NCBI GenBank assembly: GCA_044426045.1
Contig: JAWXUX010000002.1
Span: 138,940-202,939, forward strand
DNA: 64,000 nucleotides
Reading direction: 5' to 3'
From: JAWXUU01 sp044426045
GTDB lineage: Bacteria; Bacillota; Clostridia; Christensenellales; CAMQZB01
In this document: positions 26,371-34,430 of the stretch, piece by piece
How positions within the stretch are numbered: position 1 is the stretch's first letter
Layout: each line of letters opens with the position of its first letter
Made by a program: the position numbers and the translations under genes
The notes under the pieces: generated by a model
Told to the model about the DNA's origin: nothing
Seen by the model: the letters and a program-made list of their open reading frames with translations, nothing else
Database searches by the model: none

Positions 26371-27639
26371 TTATTCTTGAATTTCTTCTTTGATTTCTGC
26401 GACTTCTTGAATTTCTTCAACAGCTTCTTCGACAGCATCTTCTTCGATAACTTCTTCGCTTGCTTCTGCTGCAGCTTCTGCCGCTGCAAGTTCTTCAGCT
26501 TGCATTTCTGCTTCGATTTCAGCTTTCAATTCTTCGATATCAATTCCTTCGATATCATCAAGACCGTCAAGGATATCCATTTCAGTTTCTTGTGATGGTT
26601 CGAATTTTGATGCTGCTTTAACGTCGATTTTCCAGCCAGTGAGTTTTGCTGCAAGTCTTGCGTTTTGACCTTCCTTACCAATTGCAAGTGAAAGTTTATC
26701 ATCGGCAACAGCAACTTTTGCAATTTTCGCTTCTTCGTCGCCTTCAACGAAAGTTACTTCCGCTGGTGAAAGGCTTCTTGCGATGTATTCAAGTGGGTCT
26801 TCACTGTAGTTGATGATGTCGATTTTTTCGCCTGAAAGTTCTGAAACGATTGCGTTCACGCGGACACCTTTTGTTCCCACGCAAGCACCGACAGCGTCGA
26901 TTGAATCATCTTTTGAACAGATTGCGATTTTTGTTCTTTGACCGGCTTCTCTTGCAATAGACATGATTTCCACGATACCTTGTTTGATTTCAGGAACTTC
27001 ATATTCGAAAAGTTTTCTCACGAAGTTTGGATGAGTTCTTGAAAGCATGATTTGTGGTCCTTGATTGCCCGCTTTAACTTTTTTAACGTAAACTTTGATT
27101 TTATCGTTGACATTGTATCTTTCGCCACGGATTTGATCAGAAAGAAGGATGATACCTTCTGTTTGACCTTTTCCAAGGTCGCAATAGCAAGTGCCTTGTT
27201 CTTTTCTTCTTATAATAACAGTCATGATGTCGTTTTCTTTTTCGGCAAATTCAGCGACGATTGTGTCACGTTCGATTGCACCAAGACGTTGCATGATAAC
27301 TTGTTTTGCTGTTTGAGCGGCAATTCTTCCGAAGTTTTTTGGAGTGATTTCTGTTGTTAGATAGTCACCAAGTTTGATTGATTTTTTGATTTCAATCGCT
27401 TCTTCAAGAGAAATTTCGTTTTCACCATCCACAACTTCTTCAACAACCAATTTAGTTGCGTAAACCCTGATTGATGCTTTTTCTTCGTTGAGGTGAACTT
27501 TGATATCAGCACTGCTGCCAAAGTCCTTTTTATATGCAAAGACAAGCGCTTGTTCAAGCGTTTCAATGAAAATTGCTTTTGATATACCTTTTTGTTTTTC
27601 TAGTGCGTCGAGCGCCAAAAAGAAATCGATATTGTTCAC
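26371..27639 (-). CDS. nusA: Transcription factor NusA
   Basis: RNAP-binding pausing, termination and antitermination factor. 422 aa: N-terminal RNAP-binding domain with FFLALDALEKQKGISK, S1 domain, KH1 and KH2 (IAICSKDDSIDAVGACVG and LSLAIGKEGQNARLAAKLTG). After KH2 there is a ~75-residue tail very rich in Glu and Ala (EEAVEEIQEVAEIKEE), without the AR repeats of proteobacteria. Lies 12 nt after rimP. Confidence 0.96.
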   Translation of the reverse strand: MNNIDFFLALDALEKQKGISKAIFIETLEQALVFAYKKDFGSSADIKVHLNEEKASIRVYATKLVVEEVVDGENEISLEEAIEIKKSIKLGDYLTTEITPKNFGRIAAQTAKQVIMQRLGAIERDTIVAEFAEKENDIMTVIIRRKEQGTCYCDLGKGQTEGIILLSDQIRGERYNVNDKIKVYVKKVKAGNQGPQIMLSRTHPNFVRKLFEYEVPEIKQGIVEIMSIAREAGQRTKIAICSKDDSIDAVGACVGTKGVRVNAIVSELSGEKIDIINYSEDPLEYIARSLSPAEVTFVEGDEEAKIAKVAVADDKLSLAIGKEGQNARLAAKLTGWKIDVKAASKFEPSQETEMDILDGLDDIEGIDIEELKAEIEAEMQAEELAAAEAAAEASEEVIEEDAVEEAVEEIQEVAEIKEEIQE

Positions 27640-27651
27640 GGTTATTTCCTC

Positions 27652-28110
27652 CTAAAATTTGATTGCTTGTGAAATTTTGCTTGTTTTTTTCACTTCAATC
27701 ACTTTATCTGTGCCGTTAATTTCAACGGTGATGTCCGATTTGTTATATTCTTTCAAAATGCCGGTGTGCATTTTTTTGCCTTCAAATGGAGCGTAGAATT
27801 TGATTTCAATTTCTTTGCCAATGTTTCTTTCAAAGTCCCTATCCGATTTGAATGCACGATCAAGTCCTGGTGAAGAAAGGTTCAAATGATATTTATCTTC
27901 AAGCTCTGAAATGTCGTCGATAAGAGGCTCGATTGCTTCTTGAACTTCCGACAAAACTTCATAGTCCACTCCGCTTTCCTTATAGATATATATCCAAAGT
28001 GTTGGGGGCTCGCCTTTTCTCGCTTTTTCATAGTTCACTTCAACAACTTCACAGCCAAGGCTTTCCACTTTAGCTGAAATTTTCTCTTCAATTATGCTTG
28101 TTAGATTCAT
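27652..28110 (-). CDS. rimP: Ribosome maturation factor RimP
   Basis: 30S assembly factor, first gene of the nusA-infB operon. 152 aa; GCEVVEVNYEKA..PTLWIYIYKE and YHLNLSSPGLDRAF match the two-domain family. Start ATG at 28110 preceded by AAGGAG. A conserved-looking hairpin lies in its short leader. Confidence 0.94.
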   Translation of the reverse strand: MNLTSIIEEKISAKVESLGCEVVEVNYEKARKGEPPTLWIYIYKESGVDYEVLSEVQEAIEPLIDDISELEDKYHLNLSSPGLDRAFKSDRDFERNIGKEIEIKFYAPFEGKKMHTGILKEYNKSDITVEINGTDKVIEVKKTSKISQAIKF

Positions 28111-28132
28111 TCATTGCTCCTTATTACAAAAT

Positions 28133-28160
28133 CAAGAGCGGGCTTACTTGCCCGCTCTTG
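28133..28160 (-). promoter_or_regulatory. GC-rich leader hairpin upstream of rimP-nusA
   Basis: Perfect 11-bp stem CAAGAGCGGGC / GCCCGCTCTTG with a 6-nt loop, 22 bp before the rimP ATG. On the minus strand it is followed by ATTTTGTAA, too weak for an efficient terminator. It falls downstream of a candidate promoter TTGCTT-17-TAATAT, so it would form the 5' end of the operon mRNA. Confidence 0.6.
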
Positions 28161-28334
28161 TCTACATAGATATATTATCATTATTATTTTCAAAAAGCAA
28201 GCGAAATATGCAAAAAATGTAAGTTTTTTCGCGTTTTATATCTTTATTTTGGATATTTGTCTATTTTTTTGTTTTTGCACTTATTTTATGAACTAATTGA
28301 GTATGTTTTTAGTGCGTTTTGAGTGAAATATGCT

Positions 28335-28360
28335 TGTTTTCAAAAATATTTTTGAAAACA
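28335..28360. promoter_or_regulatory. 26-bp perfect palindrome, probable TetR operator
   Basis: Half-sites TGTTTTCAAAAAT and ATTTTTGAAAACA are exact inverted copies. The palindrome ends 2 bp before the -35 box of the tetR promoter, where a bound TetR dimer would block RNA polymerase. The remaining part of 28161-28334 is AT-rich with no gene. Confidence 0.75.
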
Positions 28361-28362
28361 TA

Positions 28363-28391
28363 TTGACAAACGGCTTTTATGGTTATACAAT
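28363..28391 (+). promoter_or_regulatory. Sigma-A promoter of the tetR-type gene
   Basis: TTGACA (28363-28368), 17-bp spacer, TACAAT (28386-28391); ATG at 28439. Confidence 0.75.
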
Positions 28392-28438
28392 ACTTGAAAG
28401 CGAGATTTTTCAATTATTTAATCGCTTTAAGGGGAAAA

Positions 28439-28993
28439 ATGAAAAAAACAAAATCGGCGGAAACAAAGCGGTTGCTTCTTTCAACTGTTAAGGACTTGCT
28501 TTCCCGCACATCAGATATAAAAGTTAAGGATATCACCGAAACTGCGTTTGTGAATATTGCGGCGGTGAATTATCATTTTGACGATAAAGAAAAACTTGTT
28601 GAACTTGCCATGCAGGAAATTTTCGTTGACTTCAAATATGCCTTGAACAATTTTGAAGCTGGCAATTTTGAAAGCTGTGACGTTGCCATTTCTGGGTTTA
28701 TCGACATGATTTTGAATTTTGTTAAAAACCACATTGGCTTTTTTCAGCGCATTGCACAAACTGGCAAGCACGGCATTGAATACTTCCATGAAGAAGAGTT
28801 CACTTCCATTGCTACGCGTCAGATTTTGTCGCTTGGACTTGACAAAAGTGGGGAGGAAATCACAGCGATTTTCGCGAGCGTTCTTGCACAAATCGTGTTC
28901 GCGGTTTTATATTTCCCAACTGAACTTGAAAGTCGCGAGAACACGGAATTCTTGAATACATATTTCAAGCAAATAAAAAATTCTTTCAAATAG
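28439..28993 (+). CDS. TetR/AcrR-family transcriptional regulator
   Basis: One-component regulator. Start at 28439 (MKKTKSAETK) has AAGGGG at 28430-28434; the frame upstream overlaps the promoter. 184 aa: N-terminal helix-turn-helix (about residues 20-48, with VKDITETAFVNIAAVNYHF) and an all-helical ligand domain. No efflux pump or enzyme gene is adjacent, so the target may be itself plus distant genes. The palindrome at 28335-28360 is the likely operator. Confidence 0.88.
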   Translation: MKKTKSAETKRLLLSTVKDLLSRTSDIKVKDITETAFVNIAAVNYHFDDKEKLVELAMQEIFVDFKYALNNFEAGNFESCDVAISGFIDMILNFVKNHIGFFQRIAQTGKHGIEYFHEEEFTSIATRQILSLGLDKSGEEITAIFASVLAQIVFAVLYFPTELESRENTEFLNTYFKQIKNSFK

Positions 28994-29022
28994 AAAATTT
29001 AGCGATTTGGGATTTTGAATTT

Positions 29023-29071
29023 GGGATTTGGGATTTGGGATTTGAGATTTGGGATTTGGGATTTGAGATTT
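29023..29071. repeat. Heptamer tandem array (GGGATTT)7
   Basis: Seven exact or single-mismatch units GGGATTT / GAGATTT, preceded by degenerate units from about 29004, between the tetR stop and udk. Same 7-bp period as the other arrays in the window but different sequence. Confidence 0.88.
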
Positions 29072-29128
29072 AGAAACTAGGATTTATCAATATATCAATA
29101 TATTAATGCATACAAAGGAAAATATTTT

Positions 29129-29749
29129 ATGGAAACTATCATCATTGGGGTTGCTGGAGGCAGTGGCTCGGGAAAAACTACCGTTTCAAACAGACTTATG
29201 GAGGCGTTTTCAGATGACGCTATCATGATTTGCCATGATTATTATTACAAAAATAACACTCACCTCACATATGAGGAGCGTACAAAGCAAAATTATGACC
29301 ACCCGCACGCACTTGATACCGACATGCTTGCTGAGCATTTGAGAATGTTGAAGGCGGGAAAAAGCGTCAAGTGCCCGCAATATTCTTTTGATAGGCACAT
29401 TCGAACTGATGATGTTTTGAAGCTTGAGCCTCGCAAAATCGTTATTGTTGACGGCATATTGATTTTTGAAAACAAAGAGGTGCGCGACCTTTGCGACATT
29501 AAAATTTTCGTCGACACCGATGCCGATGTGCGATTTGTTAGAAGACTTAAACGCGATGTGAAAAAACGCGGAAGAAGCATGGAATCTGTTATCGAGCAAT
29601 ACCTCACAACAGTGAAAATCATGCACGATTTGTTCGTTGAACCATCAAAAAAATTCGCCGACATCATCATTCCAGAAGGTGGCAAAAACATGGTCGCCGT
29701 TGGCATGATGATTGATGGGGTTAGAAGAAAGTTGGAGGAAATGAAATAA
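29129..29749 (+). CDS. udk: Uridine kinase
   Basis: Phosphorylates uridine and cytidine in pyrimidine salvage. 206 aa: P-loop GVAGGSGSGKTTVS at residues 7-20, CHDYYYKNNTHLTYEER, NYDHPHALDTD, and the lid RRLKRDVKKRGR. Normal length. Its stop is followed at once by the mini-hairpin AAAGC/GCTTT and palindromic element copy A. Confidence 0.94.
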   Translation: METIIIGVAGGSGSGKTTVSNRLMEAFSDDAIMICHDYYYKNNTHLTYEERTKQNYDHPHALDTDMLAEHLRMLKAGKSVKCPQYSFDRHIRTDDVLKLEPRKIVIVDGILIFENKEVRDLCDIKIFVDTDADVRFVRRLKRDVKKRGRSMESVIEQYLTTVKIMHDLFVEPSKKFADIIIPEGGKNMVAVGMMIDGVRRKLEEMK

Positions 29750-29769
29750 AAGCGGAGCTTTATTTATAA

Positions 29770-29978
29770 GTGAAAGGTGAAAGGTGAAAGGTGAAAGGTG
29801 AAAGGTGAAAGGTGTGGTAGGCACTCGGCTTTGCCTCGTGCACCCTATTATATTTGGACAGTAAAATAGGAACGTATCTGAATAGTTACGTTCCTATTAT
29901 TGTTTACAAATATATTGAAAAGCACGAGGATACCGAGTGCATTACCACACTTTTCACTTTTCACTTTTCACTTTTCAC
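29770..29978. repeat. Palindromic element, copy A
   Basis: 209 bp. Left array six GTGAAAG units, then GTGTGGTA (29812-29819); arms GCACTCGG..CCTCGTGC and GCACGAGG..CCGAGTGC; apical stem GGAACGTA / TACGTTCC; TACCACAC (29943-29950); right array four TTTTCAC units. Lies between the convergent udk gene and the 6S RNA gene. Confidence 0.93.
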
Positions 29979-30004
29979 TTTTTTAATCTCCGATTTAAAA
30001 AAAA

Positions 30005-30192
30005 TAAACCCGCAGATGCCGTATGCCAGAATATGGAAACCCTGCTTCGCAAGGTGGGTTGCTGTTTTTGAAGCTCAATGCTCTTCTTGTGGGCGAATCG
30101 ACCCGAAGCGTGCTATCCTTTCAAATAACTTATCGCATCCCATTTTTATATTGTGGATTTTTATTTTGACAACTCGAACAACGCAGGCTTTT
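30005..30192 (-). ncRNA. ssrS: 6S RNA
   Basis: Regulatory RNA that binds RNA polymerase holoenzyme by mimicking an open promoter. Seen on the minus strand: about 188 nt beginning near AAAGCCTGCGTTGTTCG, a central segment AATAAGTTATTTGAAAGGAT that matches the firmicute central bubble flank, GGGTCGATTC, and the 3' part CATATTCTGGCATACGG..CTGCGGG, ending in TTTATTTTTTTT. CCTGC near the 5' end pairs (one wobble) with GCGGG near the 3' end. Recognised from memory of the family consensus; ends are approximate. Confidence 0.82.
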
Positions 30193-30277
30193 CTTTTGCT
30201 TGTTTGAATTTTTTTGATTGTTTGAATTTATTATTTCAAAAGGTCTTACTTATTTATATGCAATTTCCCAAAATATA

Positions 30278-31021
30278 TTACAAGAATTTTGCAAGAATTT
30301 CGTCGATTGCAGTGATAACTTTTGACACTCTTGGAACTTTTTTGATTGAGTTTTTGAGACCGTACCAAGAAATTTTGGCGTTTGGAATATCAAGGGCTGT
30401 TAGCGTGTTTGAAAACGCATCAAGAAGCACGTTGATTTCTTCTTTTTCGGTGCCTGTGAGTTTTTTTGTTGAGATGATGATATTATCGAGGATTTTCAGT
30501 TCGTTCAAAACACTTTCTACCGTTGCCATGGAGATATAGTCGCCATCGTTTGCACCTTCGATATTGTCGATTTCCTCTTGAACAAAGCTTACGCCTGTGA
30601 GAAGAAATTCAACGTCCTTTTCAAACGGGTCGATAACGGTTTTGATGAAGTTTTTATATGTTTGGTGAGTTTCCTCGCTTGTGAAAAACTCGTTTGTGAA
30701 TTCAAGGAAATCTAGCATTTCGATATCGATATAATAAAGGATTGAAAACACTAGTGCGATGCGATAGCCAAGATCGGCTGGCAAAACAAATTTTGTTTCG
30801 GTGCCATTTTCCGTTGTTAGCGACACGCTTGCTTTCATATATTCATATTCGAAATTGAACCCTTCCATGCAATCGCCAAAAAGCGCCATGAAAAGATCTG
30901 ATGATGCGATGAATTTCAAAAGTTTTTTGAACTTTGCTTCAGCGACAATGAATTTTGACATTCTGATTTCCGCAATTATTCCTTTGAATTTTTTCAATTC
31001 TTGATAGTCAAGTTTATCCAT
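30278..31021 (-). CDS. Conserved-looking helical protein of unknown function
   Basis: I do not recognise this gene. Start at 31021 (MDKLDYQEL) with AAGGGG about 9 nt upstream; a GTG 9 nt further up is a weaker choice. 247 aa, acidic, no signal peptide or clear membrane segment, mostly predicted helix, with hydrophobic stretches such as LGYRIALVFSILYYIDIEML. Its C-terminal part (about 165-247) looks like a separate helical bundle. It is transcribed towards the 6S gene and follows trxB on the same strand. Confidence 0.75.
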   Translation of the reverse strand: MDKLDYQELKKFKGIIAEIRMSKFIVAEAKFKKLLKFIASSDLFMALFGDCMEGFNFEYEYMKASVSLTTENGTETKFVLPADLGYRIALVFSILYYIDIEMLDFLEFTNEFFTSEETHQTYKNFIKTVIDPFEKDVEFLLTGVSFVQEEIDNIEGANDGDYISMATVESVLNELKILDNIIISTKKLTGTEKEEINVLLDAFSNTLTALDIPNAKISWYGLKNSIKKVPRVSKVITAIDEILAKFL

Positions 31022-31114
31022 TTGCACCACCCCTTATTTCCCTTCGAGTTTTTCTTATTATATCATAAATTTGCAAAATCTGCAAACCTTTTTCGCATTG
31101 CGGTTTGTTAAAAT

Positions 31115-32017
31115 TTAGATTTTCATCAAATATTGAACAGCACTTGTTCCCGCAATCGCACCATCGGCAGCGGCGGTCACAACTTGGCGAAGTGGAGTTT
31201 TTCTCGCGTCACCACACGCAAATACCCCCGCTGTTGAAGTTTCCATTTTTTCGTTTGTGATGATATATCCAAATTCATCTTTTTGAACGCTTAGATTCGC
31301 TGTTGTTGGCACGTTGCCAATGGCAACAAAAATGCCATTTGTTTTAATTTCGCGTGGCGTTTCGCCTTTCGTGCTTTCAACAATCACGCTTTCAACCGCG
31401 TTTTCACCGATGATTTCAGTTACAACACCGCTTTTCACGAACTCGATTTTTTTATTTTCCGCCATTCTTTTTGCAAGAACTGCACTCGCACGCAATTCAT
31501 CTCTGCGGTGAATAAGATAGACTTTATCTGCAATTCCCGCGAGATATATCGCGTCCTCGACAGCCGTGTTGCCCCCGCCGACAACGCATGCGATTTTGTT
31601 TTTATAAAATCCACCGTCGCACGTCGCGCAATACGATACGCCCCTGCCCGTGAATTTTTCTTCATTGCTAAGTCCAAGTTTTCTTGGTTTTGCTCCCGTT
31701 GCAAGGATAACAGCTTTCGCTTTTATTTCGGTGCCGTCAACGGTGATGGATTTTTCCTCACCTTCAAGGTTCATTTGGGAAATTTCGCCGTATTTGATTT
31801 CTACGCCAAAGTTCGTGGCTTGATCCGCCATTTTCATCATCAGCTCCACACCGCCGATATTTTCAAAGCCTGGATAGTTTTCGATTTCATAAGTTTGCGA
31901 CGCTTGACCGCCGATAAAATCTTTTTCGATTATCATTGTTTTATATCCACCGCGAACGGCATAAATCCCCGCTGAAAGCCCCGCTGGCCCTCCGCCGATT
32001 ATCAAAATATCTTGCAT
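31115..32017 (-). CDS. trxB: Thioredoxin-disulfide reductase
   Basis: NADPH-dependent flavoenzyme that reduces thioredoxin. 300 aa: FAD motif IIGGGPAGLSAGIYA, redox disulfide CATC in SYCATCDGGFY, NADPH motif VVGGGNTAVEDAIYL, and C-terminal FACGDARKTPLRQVVTAAADGA. Normal length. Own promoter at 32048-32076. Confidence 0.96.
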   Translation of the reverse strand: MQDILIIGGGPAGLSAGIYAVRGGYKTMIIEKDFIGGQASQTYEIENYPGFENIGGVELMMKMADQATNFGVEIKYGEISQMNLEGEEKSITVDGTEIKAKAVILATGAKPRKLGLSNEEKFTGRGVSYCATCDGGFYKNKIACVVGGGNTAVEDAIYLAGIADKVYLIHRRDELRASAVLAKRMAENKKIEFVKSGVVTEIIGENAVESVIVESTKGETPREIKTNGIFVAIGNVPTTANLSVQKDEFGYIITNEKMETSTAGVFACGDARKTPLRQVVTAAADGAIAGTSAVQYLMKI

Positions 32018-32047
32018 TTTTATCTCACCTTTATTACATTTTTTTAT

Positions 32048-32076
32048 ATTATATAACTATTTGGAATTTTAGTCAA
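32048..32076 (-). promoter_or_regulatory. Sigma-A promoter of trxB
   Basis: TTGACT (32071-32076), 17-bp spacer, TATAAT (32048-32053) on the minus strand, in the divergent trxB-nagA region. Confidence 0.7.
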
Positions 32077-32157
32077 ATTATACATGCAATTATTTTCTGA
32101 TAACTATTTATTTTTACGATTTCTTATGTTATAATAAAAGGAAAATGGAGAAAAACG

Positions 32158-33264
32158 ATGAAAATATCTAACGTAAAATTTTTGGATGAAAACTTTGATT
32201 GGAAATATGGAAGCGTGGAGTTTGACTCGCATATAACCAAAGTTGAAGTGGATGGCGAAAAAAGCGACAATGCTTACACTCTTGTCCCTGGATTTATCGA
32301 CATTCACACGCATGGTTGTGCGGGGTTTGACACTTGCGATAACACCCTTGAAGGATATGAAAAAATGAGCGAAAGTTACGCTAAAAACGGCGTTACTTCT
32401 TGGCTTTTCACAACAATGACAACACCAAAACACGAGATTTTGGAGACACTTGCTTGTATCAAGCAATATATTAAAAGCGGAAAAGGCATGGCTTACCCTC
32501 AAGGGGTCTACCTTGAAGGTCCTTTCATATCAGAAGAAAAGAAGGGCGCGCAATCGGCGGTGAACATTCTTTTGCCATCAGCTGAGCTTTTCAACGAGTT
32601 CAACAAGGCATCGGGTGGCAAAATCAAGGTGGCGGCGTGTGCGCCCGAAAAAGACGGTGCGATTGAATTTGCACTTGAAGCATCAAAGATTGGCAGAGCT
32701 TCTGTTGCTCACACCAATGCAAAATATGAAGAAACAATCAAAGGCTTTGAAAATGGGTTCACTGGTGCAACTCACCTTTACAACGCTATGCCAGCTTATT
32801 CGCACAGAGATCCTGGCGTTATTGGTGCGGTGCTTGACACTGACGTTTATGCTGAAATCATTTGTGACGGCATTCACGTTCACCCTTGCGTTGTGAGAAA
32901 CACTTTCAAAGTTAAAGGGGAAGACAGAATGATTCTTATTTCCGATTCAACTCAAGCTGCTGGCATGCCTGACGGTGAATACGTGCTTGGCGGTCAACCT
33001 GTTTTTTTGAAAGACGGCGTTGTGAAACTTGCAAGCGGAACCATTGCGGGATCGGCAACAAAAGTTATTTCTTGCGTGAAAAATTGCATTTCTTGGGGCA
33101 TTGAGGACAGAGTCGCTTTCAAATCTGCGAGCATCAACCCTGCAACTTATATTGGTGTTAGCGGTGAAACTGGCAGTATTGAAGTTGGCAAGTTTGCCGA
33201 TTTGGTGCTTTTGGATAAAGATTTGAACATTGTTAAAACATTCGTGAAAGGCACTGAATATTGA
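32158..33264 (+). CDS. nagA: N-acetylglucosamine-6-phosphate deacetylase
   Basis: Amidohydrolase that deacetylates GlcNAc-6-P in amino sugar and cell-wall recycling. 368 aa: HTHG metal motif (GFIDIHTHGCAGFDT), EGPFIS, AHTNA, GATHLYNAMPAYSHRDPG and catalytic Asp in ISDSTQAAG. GGAG ribosome site just upstream. No nagB nearby. A TATAAT box at about 32130 probably belongs to its promoter. Confidence 0.95.
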   Translation: MKISNVKFLDENFDWKYGSVEFDSHITKVEVDGEKSDNAYTLVPGFIDIHTHGCAGFDTCDNTLEGYEKMSESYAKNGVTSWLFTTMTTPKHEILETLACIKQYIKSGKGMAYPQGVYLEGPFISEEKKGAQSAVNILLPSAELFNEFNKASGGKIKVAACAPEKDGAIEFALEASKIGRASVAHTNAKYEETIKGFENGFTGATHLYNAMPAYSHRDPGVIGAVLDTDVYAEIICDGIHVHPCVVRNTFKVKGEDRMILISDSTQAAGMPDGEYVLGGQPVFLKDGVVKLASGTIAGSATKVISCVKNCISWGIEDRVAFKSASINPATYIGVSGETGSIEVGKFADLVLLDKDLNIVKTFVKGTEY

Positions 33265-33352
33265 TTTCGAAGTTTAGGCTAGACGAAGATTTGAAGCATT
33301 GAAAAGTTTAAAGTTAGAAATTGGGGAATTTTTAGCTTTTAGGGAGTGAATT

Positions 33353-34156
33353 ATGAAAATTAAAACACTTGTGGAAAATGAGAAGAGTTGCGAGCTTGCA
33401 AACGTGCATGGGCTTTGCATTTATATTGAGACTGAAAATAAAAAGATACTTTTTGATTTTGGACCTGACGATACATTTTTGAAAAACGCACATCTTGCGG
33501 GGATTGATATTTCCGCTGTTGATGTTGCGGTGCTCTCGCATGGGCATTACGACCACGGCGGTGGGCTTGAATATTTTTTGCAAGTGAATAAAACTGCTAA
33601 GATTTACGCTCAAGAGACTGCTTTTGATGATATTTCGTCATCTGGCGGTGGGAAAATGCATTATATCGGGGTTGATGCTCGGCTGAAAAATCATCCGCAG
33701 ATGGTTTTGGTTTCGGGGGATTTCAAGATTTCTGACGATTTGGAACTTTTTCGCGTGGAGGATACTTCAAAATGCAAGTCGCCCGCAAACGACACGCTGT
33801 TCGCTTATGGAAAATCTGATTTGTTTTACCACGAACAGCAATTTATCGTGAGAGAAAATGGCAAGACTGCCCTTTTTGTTGGGTGCGGTCATTGCGGGAT
33901 TGTGAATATTTTGGAAACGACAAAAAATAAGGGATTCACGCCCGATATCTGCGTTGGCGGTTATCATCTTTACAGCGAATCAGCAAAGAAAACTGTTTCT
34001 GACGCACTTCTTAACGAAATTGCAATCAACCTTCAAAAATATTACCGCCTCAAGTTTTACACTTGCCATTGCACAGGTGAAAAAGCCTTCAAGTTTTTCG
34101 AAGAACACGTCCCTGGCATGCATTATTTGAAATGTGGGGAGAAGGTTTGTTTGTAG
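33353..34156 (+). CDS. Metallo-beta-lactamase-fold hydrolase
   Basis: MBL-fold protein of the group annotated as 7,8-dihydropterin-6-yl-methyl-4-(beta-D-ribofuranosyl)aminobenzene 5'-phosphate synthase-like. 267 aa; metal motif LSHGHYDHGGGL, His in GCGHCGIVNI, and late HCTGEKAF. The exact substrate is not predictable. Same strand as nagA, 88 nt downstream, GGGAG ribosome site. Confidence 0.85.
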   Translation: MKIKTLVENEKSCELANVHGLCIYIETENKKILFDFGPDDTFLKNAHLAGIDISAVDVAVLSHGHYDHGGGLEYFLQVNKTAKIYAQETAFDDISSSGGGKMHYIGVDARLKNHPQMVLVSGDFKISDDLELFRVEDTSKCKSPANDTLFAYGKSDLFYHEQQFIVRENGKTALFVGCGHCGIVNILETTKNKGFTPDICVGGYHLYSESAKKTVSDALLNEIAINLQKYYRLKFYTCHCTGEKAFKFFEEHVPGMHYLKCGEKVCL

Positions 34157-34204
34157 GTAAGTTTTTGTGTGGAGAGAGTTTTGGTGCGTAGGTAAGTTTT
34201 AAAA

Positions 34205-34415
34205 GTGAAAGGTGAAAAGTGAAAGGTGAAAGGTGTGGTATGGCACTCGGCTTCGCCTCGTGCACTCTATTATATTTGGACATTAAAATAGGAACGTATC
34301 GAATAGTTACGTTCCTATTATTGTTTACCATTATATCGAAAAGCACGAGCGGTACGCGAGTGCATTACCACACTTTTCACTTTTCACTTTTCACTTTTCT
34401 CTATTCTCTATTCAC
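34205..34415. repeat. Palindromic element, copy B
   Basis: Left array GTGAAAG with one GTGAAAA (four units), GTGTGGTA (34233-34240), apical stem GGAACGTA / TACGTTCC, TACCACAC (34366-34373), right array TTTTCAC x3 passing into TTTTCTC, TATTCTC and TATTCAC. Sits between the convergent MBL gene and leuA. The mini-hairpin AAAAGC/GCTTTT follows at 34418-34432, abutting the leuA stop. Confidence 0.93.
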
Positions 34416-34430
34416 TTAAAAGCGTAGCTT

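Noticed and set aside
29770..29978. Heptamer arrays as a CRISPR array
   Set aside because: Units are 7 bp with no spacers, arranged as two inverted arrays around a palindrome, and no cas genes are present.
34089..34419. Small ORFs spanning palindromic copy B (85 and 66 codons)
   Set aside because: They translate heptamer repeats and hairpin arms, differ between copies, and lack ribosome sites.
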